38,942 nucleotides of DNA from Burkholderiales bacterium (GCA_919902235.1 CAKKQX010000368.1:1-38942), one strand, 5' to 3'. Counted from the stretch's first letter, positions 7,766 to 16,955 are shown. Notes: a model not told the origin generated them from the sequence alone. Program-made: numbers and translations.

Positions 7766-8737
7766 ATGAGGATCACATCCCACGCAGCGGTATTGCTATT
7801 GAGTTTCATCGCCATGCAATCCGCCTGGTCACAGACAGGTTCTTACCCCGACCGCCCCATCCGCATGATTGCGCCTGCCTCGGCCGGAGGACCAACCGAT
7901 GTCATTGCACGTGCCGTGAGTTCGCCCCTGTCCGAAATACTCGGTCGCCAGATCGTTATTGACAACCGTGCCGGCGCCGCCGGCCTGATTGGCACCGATA
8001 TCGTCGCCAAAGCGACGCCCGACGGGTATACGCTGCTGTTCGGCTTCTCCGGCCCGATGTCGATCGTCCCGCATATCGTCAAGTCGATTCCCTATGATCC
8101 GGTGAATGACTTTGCGCATGTATCGCTGGTGGCTTCGGCGCCCTATGTATTGATTGCCAATCCGGCGCTGCAGGTGAAATCGGTCAGGGAATTGATCGAT
8201 CTCGCCAAGAGCCAGCCGGGAAAGCTGAATTTCGCTTCGGGCGGCAACGGCACCGGCATCCACATGGCCGGCGAACTGCTGAATCATGCTGCGGGCCTTC
8301 GTATCGTGCATGTGCCCTACAAGGGGGCCGGACCCGGCATGAGCGCGCTGATCGCGGGAGAGGTGAACATTATGTTCAACGGCCTTTCGTCGGCATTGCC
8401 GCATATTAAGGCCAACCGCCTGCGCGCGCTGGCGGTGGGCGGAGATAAGCGTTCGTCCCTGTTGCCGGATTTGCCGACGGTCGCGGAAAGCGGCCTGAAA
8501 TTCAACGTCGACGGCTGGTACAACCTGTCGGCACCAAAGGGCACCCCGCGGCCGATTATTGCGAAGCTGCACCAGGATCTGGTGCGCGCGCTGGGCAATC
8601 CGGAGACCAAGGCCCGGCTCGACGCGCTTGCGGTGGAGCCCATCGGTTCCAGGGGCGACGAGTTCGTCACCATGCTCAAGGCCGAACTCGCGAAGTGGGA
8701 GCAGGTGGTCAGGGTGGCCGGTATCAAGGCCCAATAG
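7766..8737 (+). CDS. Bug/TctC-family tripartite tricarboxylate-type solute-binding protein
   Basis: A 323-residue periplasmic binding protein: signal peptide to about residue 22 (ending SAWSQ), then YPDRPIRMIAPASAGGPTDV, VIDNRAGAAGLIGTDIVAKA, PDGYTLLFG and VHVPYKGAGPGMSALIAGEV, the standard Bug-family blocks. AGCAGGAGGAG precedes the ATG. Bug proteins deliver carboxylates and related small acids to TctAB membrane partners, or act as orphan binding proteins; no tctAB gene is in the window. It heads the run tctC-dienelactone hydrolase-tctC, so its ligand is probably an acid linked to aromatic or lactone breakdown. That link is inference. Confidence 0.9.
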   Translation: MRITSHAAVLLLSFIAMQSAWSQTGSYPDRPIRMIAPASAGGPTDVIARAVSSPLSEILGRQIVIDNRAGAAGLIGTDIVAKATPDGYTLLFGFSGPMSIVPHIVKSIPYDPVNDFAHVSLVASAPYVLIANPALQVKSVRELIDLAKSQPGKLNFASGGNGTGIHMAGELLNHAAGLRIVHVPYKGAGPGMSALIAGEVNIMFNGLSSALPHIKANRLRALAVGGDKRSSLLPDLPTVAESGLKFNVDGWYNLSAPKGTPRPIIAKLHQDLVRALGNPETKARLDALAVEPIGSRGDEFVTMLKAELAKWEQVVRVAGIKAQ

Positions 8738-8748
8738 GACAACCAGGC

Positions 8749-9450
8749 ATGCAAACACGCAACATCACCATACCGCTGCGCGATGGTGCCATGGGCGGGT
8801 ATCTGGCCGTTCCGGACCGCACTCCGGTCGCCACCGTCGTGGCCATCATGGAGATCTGGGGCGTCAACGATACCATGCGGCGTCATGCGCACGAGTTCGC
8901 GGAAGCGGGGTTTGCCTGCTTCGTCCCCGACCTCTTCTGGTGTCAGGAGCCGGGCGTGGAGCTGTCGGATGACGATTCCGAGCAGGTGAAAAGGGCGTTC
9001 GACCTGTATTACGATTTTGACTACGATCTTGGCGTTCGCGACATGGAAGACACCGTGAAGCACCTCGCAGCGCTGCCGTGGTGCAACGGCAAGGTGGGCG
9101 CGGTCGGCTACTGCCTCGGCGGCAAGCTGTGCTACCTGATGTGCTGCCGCACCGACATCGACTGCGCGGTGGCGTATTACGGCACCTACATCGAGCACAA
9201 CATCCGCGAGGTCGGCAATCTGCATCGGCCGTTCATGCTGCATATGGCGATGCAGGATCGCTGGGTGCAAGCGGAAGTCAACGAGCTGCTGGAACGGCGA
9301 TTGTCGCCCAACCCGCTGGTGACGATACACAAGTATCCGGGCGCGGATCATGCGTTCGCGCGGCATGGCGGCCGAACCTACAGCAAGCCCGAAGCCGACC
9401 GCGCGCTGGAACTGACCGTTGAATTCTTCAACCGCAACCTGGGGACATGA
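8749..9450 (+). CDS. Dienelactone hydrolase family protein
   Basis: An alpha/beta hydrolase of 233 residues. The start at 8749 (MQTRNITIPLRDG) follows the tctC stop by 11 nt; the longer ORF in the track overlaps tctC and adds a non-conserved tail. The nucleophile elbow is GYCLGG (Cys122), with Asp170 in MAMQDRW and His201 in GADHAFARHG completing the Cys-Asp-His triad of dienelactone hydrolases. Family enzymes open lactones such as 4-carboxymethylenebut-2-en-4-olide in catechol pathways, but many relatives have other ester or lactone substrates. It sits between two Bug-type binding proteins. Confidence 0.88.
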   Translation: MQTRNITIPLRDGAMGGYLAVPDRTPVATVVAIMEIWGVNDTMRRHAHEFAEAGFACFVPDLFWCQEPGVELSDDDSEQVKRAFDLYYDFDYDLGVRDMEDTVKHLAALPWCNGKVGAVGYCLGGKLCYLMCCRTDIDCAVAYYGTYIEHNIREVGNLHRPFMLHMAMQDRWVQAEVNELLERRLSPNPLVTIHKYPGADHAFARHGGRTYSKPEADRALELTVEFFNRNLGT

Positions 9451-9462
9451 AAGGATGATGGC

Positions 9463-10452
9463 ATGAACTACGGCAATACTCTAAAGCAGATTGCAATTAC
9501 CTGTGTTGTCGCGGCGGCGCTGGTTCCCGCGGGCGACGCGCAAGCTCAGACGACAAACTTTCCCACCCGCGCGATCCGCATCATTGCGCCGTTCCCCGCA
9601 GGCGGAGGATACGACTTCATGGCCCGCAACATCGGTCAGCGTCTCAGTGAGGCCTGGGGCCAGCCGGCGCTGATTGAAAACCGCTCGGGCGCCAATGGCA
9701 ATATCGGATCGGATGCCGTCGCGAAAGCGCCGCCCGACGGCTACACGCTGTTGCTGGGCGGCATCGGGCCGCAGGCGCTGAGCGTGCCGCTCTATCTGAA
9801 ACTGCCTTACGACCCGCTGAAGGATTTCGAGGCGGTCTCCCTGGTCGCCGCGCAGCCGAATTTGCTGGTGGTTCACCCCTCGCTGCCGGTGAAGAATGTC
9901 AAAGAGCTGATCGCCCTGGCCAAGGCGAAACCGGGTGAAGTGACATTCGGTTCGCCCAGCAACGGCAGCGGCCAGCATTTCGGCCTCGAGCAGTTGAAGA
10001 TCATGACCGGCGTCAGCATGGTGCATGTGCCGTACAAGGGCGCCGCGCCTTTGCATAGCGCGTTGCTCTCGGGAGAGGTTTCAGTGGGATTCAACATCAT
10101 CCAGCTGCCGCTGCCTTACGTGAAGACCGGCAGGTTGCGTGCGCTGGCCACTGCGAGCACCAAGCGCGCCGCGCTCGCGCCGGACATCCCGACCATGGCC
10201 GAACTCGGTTATCCAATCGACTTTGATACCTGGTATGGGCTTTATGCGCCGGCGGGCACGCCGAAAGACGTTGTGGCGAAGATCAGCGCCGAGGTCATGC
10301 GCATCCTGGCCTTGCAGGAATTCAAGGATCGCGCCGCCGTACTGGGCGTGGAATTGCTCGGCACGCCGCCGGATCGGTTATCCGCGCACATGCGCAACGA
10401 GATTACGCGGTGGACAAAGGTGGCGCGCGCGGCGAATATCAAAGTGGAATGA
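9463..10452 (+). CDS. Second Bug/TctC-family solute-binding protein
   Basis: A 329-residue homologue of the first tctC product, with signal peptide (VPAGDAQAQ near residue 29) and the blocks FPTRAIRIIAPFPAGGGYD, LIENRSGANGNIGSDAVAKA, PDGYTLLLGG and VHVPYKGAAPLHSALLSGEV. It begins 12 nt after the dienelactone hydrolase stop with GAAAGGATG upstream, so it is in the same operon. The two Bug proteins differ at many positions in the ligand cleft, so they are not a recent duplication and probably bind different acids. Confidence 0.9.
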   Translation: MNYGNTLKQIAITCVVAAALVPAGDAQAQTTNFPTRAIRIIAPFPAGGGYDFMARNIGQRLSEAWGQPALIENRSGANGNIGSDAVAKAPPDGYTLLLGGIGPQALSVPLYLKLPYDPLKDFEAVSLVAAQPNLLVVHPSLPVKNVKELIALAKAKPGEVTFGSPSNGSGQHFGLEQLKIMTGVSMVHVPYKGAAPLHSALLSGEVSVGFNIIQLPLPYVKTGRLRALATASTKRAALAPDIPTMAELGYPIDFDTWYGLYAPAGTPKDVVAKISAEVMRILALQEFKDRAAVLGVELLGTPPDRLSAHMRNEITRWTKVARAANIKVE

Positions 10453-10505
10453 GCGTTCCGGGGCGCCCCCATTTGGCGTACCCGGCAGCTGCGCGCGATT
10501 CGCGG

Positions 10506-11504
10506 CTATAACTTCAGCAGTTTTGCCGCGTTACTCCACAGTATTTGCTGTTTCTGCTCGCCGGTCAGCGATTTGACGCCGTGCACGAATTTGACCGGCT
10601 CCTCGTAGGCAATGTCAAAACAATAGTCGCTGCCCACCATGATACGGTCGGCGCCGACCAGTTTGACCAGGTCCCCGAGTAGTTCTTCGTCATAGCTGAT
10701 CGTGTCATAAGTGAAGCGCTTGAGGTATGAACTCGGCGGCTTGGAAATGGTCTTGCATTCGGCGCGGGTGTAAAAACCGCGGTCGAGGCGACCGCGCAGG
10801 ATAGGCAGCACGCCGCCCGCATGCGGCAGGCTGATCTCCAGCGCCGGGAAGGCATCGAGCACGCCGCCATAAATCAGGTGCGACGCGGCGATCGCAGTGT
10901 CGAACGGGTTGCCGCACAGATTGATCAGGTAATACTGTTTCAGCCGCTCGTTGTTGATCATCATCGGGTGCAGGAAAATCGGCAGCCCGAGGTCGGCGAT
11001 GCGCTCATACACCGGGAAAAAGCTGCGATCTGAAAGTTCCCGGTCGCGCACGGCCGTAGCCATGTAGACGCCGCGTATGCCCGGGAGCTTCGCGGCCCGC
11101 TCCAACTCCGCCAGCGCGAGCGTGGGGTTCTGGAAAGGCAGGCAGGCAAAACCGATCAAACGCTCCGGATGCGCCAGGTGTGCGGCGCTGACGGCATCAT
11201 TGAACGCCATGCACAATTGCACGCCAAGATCATCGTCCGCCCAGTACACCATCGGCTGCGTCAGCGACAGCGCGTGCATGCCCACGCCCTGCCGGTCCAT
11301 CAGCCTGAGGCGTTCGTCGAGGTCGATGAATGCGCGCACGATCGGCCCGGTGCGCAGCAGCAGTCCCACCTGGATGAACGTCACGCCGTTCGCATCGGTC
11401 GTGACCGTGGTACCGCAGCGTTTGCCGTACTTCGCGATCAGATCGATGTATGACTGCGGAAAGTAATGCGTGTGGGTGTCTATGGTCTTAATCGGCGGTG
11501 CCAC
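10506..11504 (-). CDS. Amidohydrolase (ACMSD-like metal-dependent hydrolase/decarboxylase)
   Basis: A TIM-barrel amidohydrolase-2 family protein of 332 residues. I choose GTG at 11504 because GGAGGACGTTCC immediately precedes it and the protein then starts just before the metal motif TIDTHTHYFP; the track start lies 28 codons upstream without support. Further metal ligands are seen in LPIFLHPMM, LPHAGGVLP and MVGSDYCFD. Relatives decarboxylate aromatic or muconate-type acids (ACMSD, gamma-resorcylate and 5-carboxyvanillate decarboxylases) or hydrolyse C-C bonds. It converges with the tctC-hydrolase-tctC operon and may belong to the same degradative unit; the substrate is unknown. Confidence 0.83.
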   Translation of the reverse strand: MAPPIKTIDTHTHYFPQSYIDLIAKYGKRCGTTVTTDANGVTFIQVGLLLRTGPIVRAFIDLDERLRLMDRQGVGMHALSLTQPMVYWADDDLGVQLCMAFNDAVSAAHLAHPERLIGFACLPFQNPTLALAELERAAKLPGIRGVYMATAVRDRELSDRSFFPVYERIADLGLPIFLHPMMINNERLKQYYLINLCGNPFDTAIAASHLIYGGVLDAFPALEISLPHAGGVLPILRGRLDRGFYTRAECKTISKPPSSYLKRFTYDTISYDEELLGDLVKLVGADRIMVGSDYCFDIAYEEPVKFVHGVKSLTGEQKQQILWSNAAKLLKL

Positions 11505-11856
11505 GGAACGTCCTCCAGCTATGGTTGATATTTTCTTCGGTGGTCTGCGCCGGCAATCTTTTGATTGTCCACATCGGCGTGTAGTCAAATCCCGGCCTAA
11601 GTCAGCCGGGACCGGTCATATTGTCCCATTTAACGCCGCTTTTTCCTTCTTTGCTAAACGAGTCTACAAGCCTGCGTGATGTTGGATTCTGTTAAAGACA
11701 CGTCTAGATTCCAGAGTGAAATTTATCACGTTTTGCTGTGCCGTTTGGCCGGAAACCGTGATCTCGTGAGACGCAAGAATTCCGCTTCGCCCACCCGCCC
11801 TCACGTTATTTCTTGTTTTTCTTGGCGGGCTTGGCGTCTTGGCGGCTACCCCGGTT
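11505..11856. other. Non-coding gap; includes an in-frame tail after the flavoprotein stop
   Basis: No independent gene is visible. Next to the amidohydrolase there is only its ribosome site. A short hairpin CCCGGC-N8-GCCGGG lies at 11591-11610 and could end transcription of the flavoprotein gene, but it has no T-run. Bases 11806-11856, on the minus strand, continue the flavoprotein frame beyond its TAA for 16 codons (NRGSRQDAKPAKKNKK) to a second TAA. The Lys/Ala-rich end looks like a genuine protein C-terminus. Confidence 0.5.
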
Positions 11857-14800
11857 TTAAACCCGCTGCATCTCCCGCAAGCCCAGCCTGATCAGACAAT
11901 GATCAAGCCACTCGGCGGTGAGCTTTTCCTGCGTCGAGTTCTGCTTCAGGCGCTGGTCGAGCGCTTTCCAGTCCACGCAGTCGAGCGGCTGGTCCTGGTT
12001 GAAGCAGGAGAACACGTAGCTCGTCTTTCCGGTCAGCGGATCGACCTGCGGCTGCAGGCATTGCGCGCAGATTTCCTTCATCATGCACTGCATCGGCGAG
12101 TTGATCGAGCCGATGGCGAAATGGTGTTGCTTGAGGAAAGGCTTCAGCACCCCGTGCCGCGCCCGCGCCACCGCTGCCATCATGCGGTCGGAGCCAATGG
12201 CGATGATGCGATCGGTGTCCGTGAATGCAATCGCCTGCGCGCCCAGCGTGCCGCCGGCATAAGCGTGCATGGCCTGCACGATATTGCCGGCGAACGTCCG
12301 GTCCTGCGGGCGCTCGGGCGTGAAACCCGGCTCTTCGTCGCAACACCATACGACGACGTCGGCTGCGGCCTCGATTTCGGAAATCTTGTAACGGTCCATC
12401 ATTTTTTTGTAACCGGCGAAATAAAGCACCCTGCTGCCCGCCTTGCGCATCGCCTGGCCAATCGAAAACAACACCGCATTGCCCAGCCCGCCACCCACCA
12501 GCGTCACGGTTTCATCCGCTGGAATCTCGGTCGGGCTGCCCGTCGGCCCCATCAGCACCACGGGCTCGCCCGGCTTCAGTTCCACGCACAGGTCGCTTGA
12601 CCCGCCCATCTCGAGCACGATGGTGGAAATCAAACCCCGGGCCGCATCGACCCAGGCCCCGGTCAGCGCGAGGCCTTCCATGGCAAGCCGCGTGCCATCG
12701 GTGCGCGGCGCAATCGATTCATAATTTTGCAGCCGGTAGAACTGTCCCGGCCGGAAGCGGCGCGCCGCCAGCGGCGCACGCACCACGACCTCGACGATCA
12801 TCGGCGTCAGGCGCTTCACTTCGTGCACGGTTGCGCGCAATTCGCCGCTGCAATGCGCAAGAAATGCTTCATTGCTCATTGTGGCGGCAGGCGCAACGCG
12901 TCCCAACGCCTGGCTCACCACCGGATAACCCTGCTTGGCGCTGCCTATGGCCTTGACCACGTTGCCAAAGAAGGACGGGTGCACGTCGCCGAAATAGCTC
13001 ATGCAACGTCCATCCTCACGTTTCGACAGTAAGACATTGATTTTACTTGGTTTTGATATGGCTTTCTCGGCAGTCACCGGATTGCCGGCGGTGTCATAGG
13101 CCTGGAAATAACGCCCATCCAGCGCGAAATGCGCCGCGTCCTCGCGCGCCAGCACCGTGTTCGGTTGCGTGCCGGCTGCAATCAGGATGGCGCGCGCCGG
13201 CAATACGCTGTGCGCCGTTTCCACCCATTTTCCATCTTCCCCCCGGCTTTGCACCGCGACCTTGAGCGCGCGCGCATGCGCGTACTGGTCGAGTTCGACC
13301 CCGACCGGCGTCAGTCCCTCGGCGAAATATATCCCCTCTTCCAGCGCCTTGTGTACCTCCTCATGGTTGAGCGTGTATGACGGACTGTCGATCAACCGCC
13401 GGCGGTAGGCAATGGTCGCGCCGCCCCAGGATTGCAACAATTCAATGATGCGTGGCGCGCGACTTTCGGTTGCAGCAGCTTTGCGTTCTTCGCGAATGGC
13501 GCGCGCATGCGCCAGAAACTCATCGGCGATCTGCCGCTCTTCCTCGTTCCACGCAATGCGCGCGGCCGCTTCGCCATGATCGCGCGCCAGCGCTTCATAG
13601 CGGCTGAGAAATTTTTCGACCTGCAGCGGATAATAGGCGAGCGACTCAGTGGCGGTGTCGATGGCAGTCAGGCCGCCACCCACCACCACCACCGGCAGCC
13701 GCAGCTGCATATTGGCAATGGAATCCGCCTTGGCGGCACCGGTGAGTTGCAGGCCCATCAGAAAATCGGATGCGGTTCGCACGCCGCGCGCCAGTCCATG
13801 CGGCATGTCGAGTATGGTCGGCCGTCCCGCGCCGATGGCGAGTGCAATGTGATCGAAGCCGAGTTTGAATGCCTCGTCCGCAGTCAGCGTGCCGCCAAAA
13901 CGAACGCCGCCGAAAAGCGCGAACTCGCTGCGACGCTCCAACAATAACCTTATGATTTTTAAGAAATTTTTATCCCAGCGCACAGTGATGCCATACTCCG
14001 CGACGCCACCGAATCCGGCCATCGCGCGCTCGTCGAGCGCTTCGTATAATTCGCGCACATCACGGATGGGCTGGAAAGCCACGCGCCTGCCCTGCGCATC
14101 AATGCCGGAAAGTGCGCTCGGCAGCGGCTCGATCTTCAGCCCGTCTATGCCGACCACGGTGTGGCCATCGTTCATCAGGAAATGCGACAGCGAGAATCCG
14201 GCCGGCCCCAGGCCCGCCACCAGCACGCGCTTGCCGCTGTCCGCCCTGGGATGGGGATGGCGCAGGTTGAGCGGGTTCCAGCGCGTGAGCAGGCTGTAGA
14301 TTTCAAAACCCCACGGCAATTCGAGCACGTCCTTGAGCGTGCGTGTTTCCGCTTCCGGAATGTTGACCGGTTCCTGCTTCTGATAGATGCAGGCCTTCAT
14401 GCAGTCGTTGCAAATGCGCTGGCCGGTTGCCGCCACCATCGGATTGTCGACAGCAATGATGGCGAGTGCACCAATGGCATGGCCTTCGGTCTTGACTTTG
14501 TGGAACTCGGAAATTTTTTCCTCGAGCGGGCAGCCGGCGAGGGTCACGCCGAACGCGCTTTTCTTGAACGAAGCCGCGCCGCGTCCGCTTGCACCCTTCT
14601 CCATCAAACCCTTGGAGCACGAATCCTTGCCTTGCTCGTGGCACCAGATGCAGTAATTCGCCTGGTCAAGCGCGCCGGCGAGGTCGGTGCCAGGATCGGT
14701 CAGCTTGAAGCCTTCGCGACGGCGCAGTTGCTCCGTTTTAAAGCGGTACAGGGTATAGCCCCTGGCAGCATCGGCTGCAGCCGGCACCAGATGCTGCAGG

Positions 14801-15381
14801 TCAAGCTTGTGCGGCGCTTTGAACAGCACGCCGTCATGGTGTTTTAGCCTGCCGGCGGCGCTGGATGCCGCCCACGCTGCATAAGCCAGTGCCGTTGCAA
14901 GTTTGTCCGCGTTGGCGGCTTCATCTTTTTGCCACTCGGTGACGTGCTTTGCGAACGCAAGTTCGCTCAAACGCTCGCCGAAAAGGGATTCGAGCTGTGC
15001 CGCCAGCGTCGCGCCATCCAGCTTATCCGCATCAGCCGCCTTGAATTTGTGCATGGCCTTGCGCTGCACGAACAGGCGTTTCACACTGTACAGCGGAGCT
15101 AGTGCATGATGGCGTGCGGCGAGCGCCTGCACTTGCGTGCCGATACCGAACAGCCAGCCGATGAAGTCATCGACGTGCGGCGCCAGCGCAATCAGCAATT
15201 CAGATTCCTGTTTTGGAGCCAGTGCGGCAGGATCGGCACGCGCTGCCACCAGATGCGCATGCAACGCGGCGTCGCTGCGCTGCAGATGCGCAAGAAAGCG
15301 CAGGTCCAGCCGCAACAGGCCGTCGCGACGGTAGAGATCGTCGAACAACAGGCTGGATTCGGGAATCGGGATGGTTGACAC
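11857..15381 (-). CDS. Single-chain NfnAB-like flavin/FeS pyridine-nucleotide oxidoreductase
   Basis: A protein of about 1174 residues; the start is uncertain (GTG at 15381 chosen, TTG at 15396 possible, no clear ribosome site for either). Residues ~1-230 are a helical domain I do not recognise. Cys clusters follow (YCIWCHEQGKDSCSKG, then CNDCMKACIYQK), as in the N-terminal FeS domain of GltD/NfnL. Next come the FAD fold (VLVAGLGPAGFSLSHFL) and NAD(P) fold (VVVVGGGLTAIDTATE). The last ~300 residues resemble PyrK/NfnS: flavin motif FRPGQFYRL, NAD motif VTLVGGGLGNAVLFS, and a Cys cluster around CMMKEICAQC. NfnAB couples NADH, NADPH and ferredoxin; here both halves are one chain. Which carriers it uses is inference. 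Confidence 0.78.
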   Translation of the reverse strand: MSTIPIPESSLLFDDLYRRDGLLRLDLRFLAHLQRSDAALHAHLVAARADPAALAPKQESELLIALAPHVDDFIGWLFGIGTQVQALAARHHALAPLYSVKRLFVQRKAMHKFKAADADKLDGATLAAQLESLFGERLSELAFAKHVTEWQKDEAANADKLATALAYAAWAASSAAGRLKHHDGVLFKAPHKLDLQHLVPAAADAARGYTLYRFKTEQLRRREGFKLTDPGTDLAGALDQANYCIWCHEQGKDSCSKGLMEKGASGRGAASFKKSAFGVTLAGCPLEEKISEFHKVKTEGHAIGALAIIAVDNPMVAATGQRICNDCMKACIYQKQEPVNIPEAETRTLKDVLELPWGFEIYSLLTRWNPLNLRHPHPRADSGKRVLVAGLGPAGFSLSHFLMNDGHTVVGIDGLKIEPLPSALSGIDAQGRRVAFQPIRDVRELYEALDERAMAGFGGVAEYGITVRWDKNFLKIIRLLLERRSEFALFGGVRFGGTLTADEAFKLGFDHIALAIGAGRPTILDMPHGLARGVRTASDFLMGLQLTGAAKADSIANMQLRLPVVVVGGGLTAIDTATESLAYYPLQVEKFLSRYEALARDHGEAAARIAWNEEERQIADEFLAHARAIREERKAAATESRAPRIIELLQSWGGATIAYRRRLIDSPSYTLNHEEVHKALEEGIYFAEGLTPVGVELDQYAHARALKVAVQSRGEDGKWVETAHSVLPARAILIAAGTQPNTVLAREDAAHFALDGRYFQAYDTAGNPVTAEKAISKPSKINVLLSKREDGRCMSYFGDVHPSFFGNVVKAIGSAKQGYPVVSQALGRVAPAATMSNEAFLAHCSGELRATVHEVKRLTPMIVEVVVRAPLAARRFRPGQFYRLQNYESIAPRTDGTRLAMEGLALTGAWVDAARGLISTIVLEMGGSSDLCVELKPGEPVVLMGPTGSPTEIPADETVTLVGGGLGNAVLFSIGQAMRKAGSRVLYFAGYKKMMDRYKISEIEAAADVVVWCCDEEPGFTPERPQDRTFAGNIVQAMHAYAGGTLGAQAIAFTDTDRIIAIGSDRMMAAVARARHGVLKPFLKQHHFAIGSINSPMQCMMKEICAQCLQPQVDPLTGKTSYVFSCFNQDQPLDCVDWKALDQRLKQNSTQEKLTAEWLDHCLIRLGLREMQRV

Positions 15382-15519
15382 GGACAGAATTCGCAATCGG
15401 GATGCAGTTAAAGCGCAAGATTATACCAAGCGGTACATGCGGGACTCATACCGGCGCCTTCTAAGTTTATGCACCGTTGGCTGCGACCGCCCGGTTATCC
15501 AGTGCCGGCCGCCGCGCCG

Positions 15520-15556
15520 CGCAATAAGCCGGTCGATTTGTGCCATAATTCATGAC
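15520..15556 (+). promoter_or_regulatory. Candidate promoter of the MFS-kinase-regulator operon
   Basis: An extended -10 element TGCCATAAT (15541-15549) lies about 50 nt upstream of the MFS start, in the divergent gap shared with the flavoprotein gene. The -35 region is weak. No sigma-54 motif was seen here, so this operon is probably read by the housekeeping sigma factor. Confidence 0.3.
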
Positions 15557-15600
15557 GCTACCGGTGCCGACGGCACCCAGGAGCGAGGATCCATAAAACC

Positions 15601-16812
15601 ATGAACGTCACGAACTGGCGCACACCGACTGTAGTGCTTGCGTGCGGCAGCGTTATTCTTATGCTGTCGCTCGGCACCCGGCAGAGCTTCGGCTTGTTCC
15701 TGCAGCCGATGAGTGCGGATTTGGGCTGGGGGCGCGAAACCTTCGCCTTCGCGCTTGCACTGCAAAATCTGGTGTGGGGTCTGGCGCAACCGTTCGCCGG
15801 CATGATTGCCGACAAGTTCGGCGCCGCGCGCATTATTGTCGTTGCCGGCATGCTGTACGCGATCGGACTCGTCCTGATGGCATATTCCGAGTCCGGTCTT
15901 GCTTTTAACATGAGCGCCGGCATCCTGGTCGGCCTCGGACTTTCCGGTTCGGCTTTCGGTGTCGTCATGGGCGTCGTGGGCCGCGCATTCCCCCCCGAAA
16001 AACGCAGCATGGCGCTCGGCATTGTCGGCGCCGGCGGCTCATTCGGCCAGTTCATCATGTTACCGTATGGCCAGTTGCTGATTTCGCAGTTCGGCTGGTT
16101 GAGCGCATTGCTGGTTCTCGCTGTATCGTCATTTCTCATCGTGCCGCTGGCCGCCGCGCTTGCGGGAAGCCATCGCGCAACCGGGAGAAGCGAGCAGAGC
16201 ATGACCGCGGCGCTACGCGAAGCCGCGACTCATCGCGGATTCTGGTATCTGACGGCCGCATTTCTGGTATGCGGCTTCCAGACCATTTTCATCATGGTGC
16301 ACCTGCCCGCCTATCTCGTCGACAAAGGCATGGCCCCGCTGCAGGGCATGATCGCGCTCGCTCTGGTCGGATTTTTCAATATCGTCGGATCCTATCTGTG
16401 CGGTTTTCTCGGCGGTCACTACAGCAAAAAATATCTGCTGTCATGGATCTACGGCATCCGTTCGGTGGCAATCCTGATCTTCATCGCCCTGCCACTCAGC
16501 CAGTGGTCGACGTGGATTTTCGCCGCGGTGATGGGCATCACCTGGCTCGGCACGGTACCGCTGACCAACGGACTGGTGGCGCAGATTTTCGGCGTCAAAT
16601 ACCTATCAACGCTGTTCAGCATTTCTTTCCTTGGCCACCAAATCGGCAGTTTTTTCGGCGCCTGGTACGGCGGTTACATGTTCGATGCGACGGGCTCTTA
16701 CATGACTGTGTGGATGATCGCAGTCGCGCTCGGTGTGCTGGCGTGCGTGCTTTGCCTGCCGATCGACGAACGCGAGATGGCCGGCATGCCCGTCAAGAAA
16801 GCGGCGACGTGA
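15601..16812 (+). CDS. MFS transporter, monocarboxylate/oxalate-formate type
   Basis: A 403-residue 12-helix MFS protein. The N-terminal half has GTRQSFGLFLQPMSADLGWGR and the loop 2-3 motif GMIADKFGAARII; helix 4-6 blocks include GLGLSGSAFGVVMGVVGRAFPPEKRSMALG. These resemble the oxalate/formate antiporter and monocarboxylate group. Its stop overlaps the start of a 43-residue ORF (GTGA), followed by the histidine kinase and the sigma-54 regulator, so it is likely the first gene of that operon. It could carry the same acid that the sensor responds to; this is inference. Confidence 0.87.
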   Translation: MNVTNWRTPTVVLACGSVILMLSLGTRQSFGLFLQPMSADLGWGRETFAFALALQNLVWGLAQPFAGMIADKFGAARIIVVAGMLYAIGLVLMAYSESGLAFNMSAGILVGLGLSGSAFGVVMGVVGRAFPPEKRSMALGIVGAGGSFGQFIMLPYGQLLISQFGWLSALLVLAVSSFLIVPLAAALAGSHRATGRSEQSMTAALREAATHRGFWYLTAAFLVCGFQTIFIMVHLPAYLVDKGMAPLQGMIALALVGFFNIVGSYLCGFLGGHYSKKYLLSWIYGIRSVAILIFIALPLSQWSTWIFAAVMGITWLGTVPLTNGLVAQIFGVKYLSTLFSISFLGHQIGSFFGAWYGGYMFDATGSYMTVWMIAVALGVLACVLCLPIDEREMAGMPVKKAAT

Positions 16813-16940
16813 GCCAGCCCCGCAGAATACTGATATGGCTGCTGCTTGCCGCAATGGCGGCGATGGTCAGCTATATCGGTTTTCGCGGCTATCTCAATCC
16901 GGATTTTCTGATCAATTTCTCCAACTCGTTTTATTGCTGA
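16809..16940 (+). CDS. Small single-span membrane protein (43 residues)
   Basis: Not a separate line in the ORF track. The GTG start overlaps the MFS stop by four bases (GTGA), so translation is coupled. The product begins MSQPRRILIWLLLAAMAAMV: two arginines near the N-terminus, one hydrophobic span (about residues 8-24), then a short polar tail ending NSFYC. The next gene starts 15 nt after its stop. Tight packing and a plausible membrane topology make it a real gene in my view; its function is unknown. It may assist the MFS transporter or link it to the soluble kinase. Confidence 0.6.
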   Translation: MSQPRRILIWLLLAAMAAMVSYIGFRGYLNPDFLINFSNSFYC

Positions 16941-16955
16941 TCTGTTACCTGCCAG

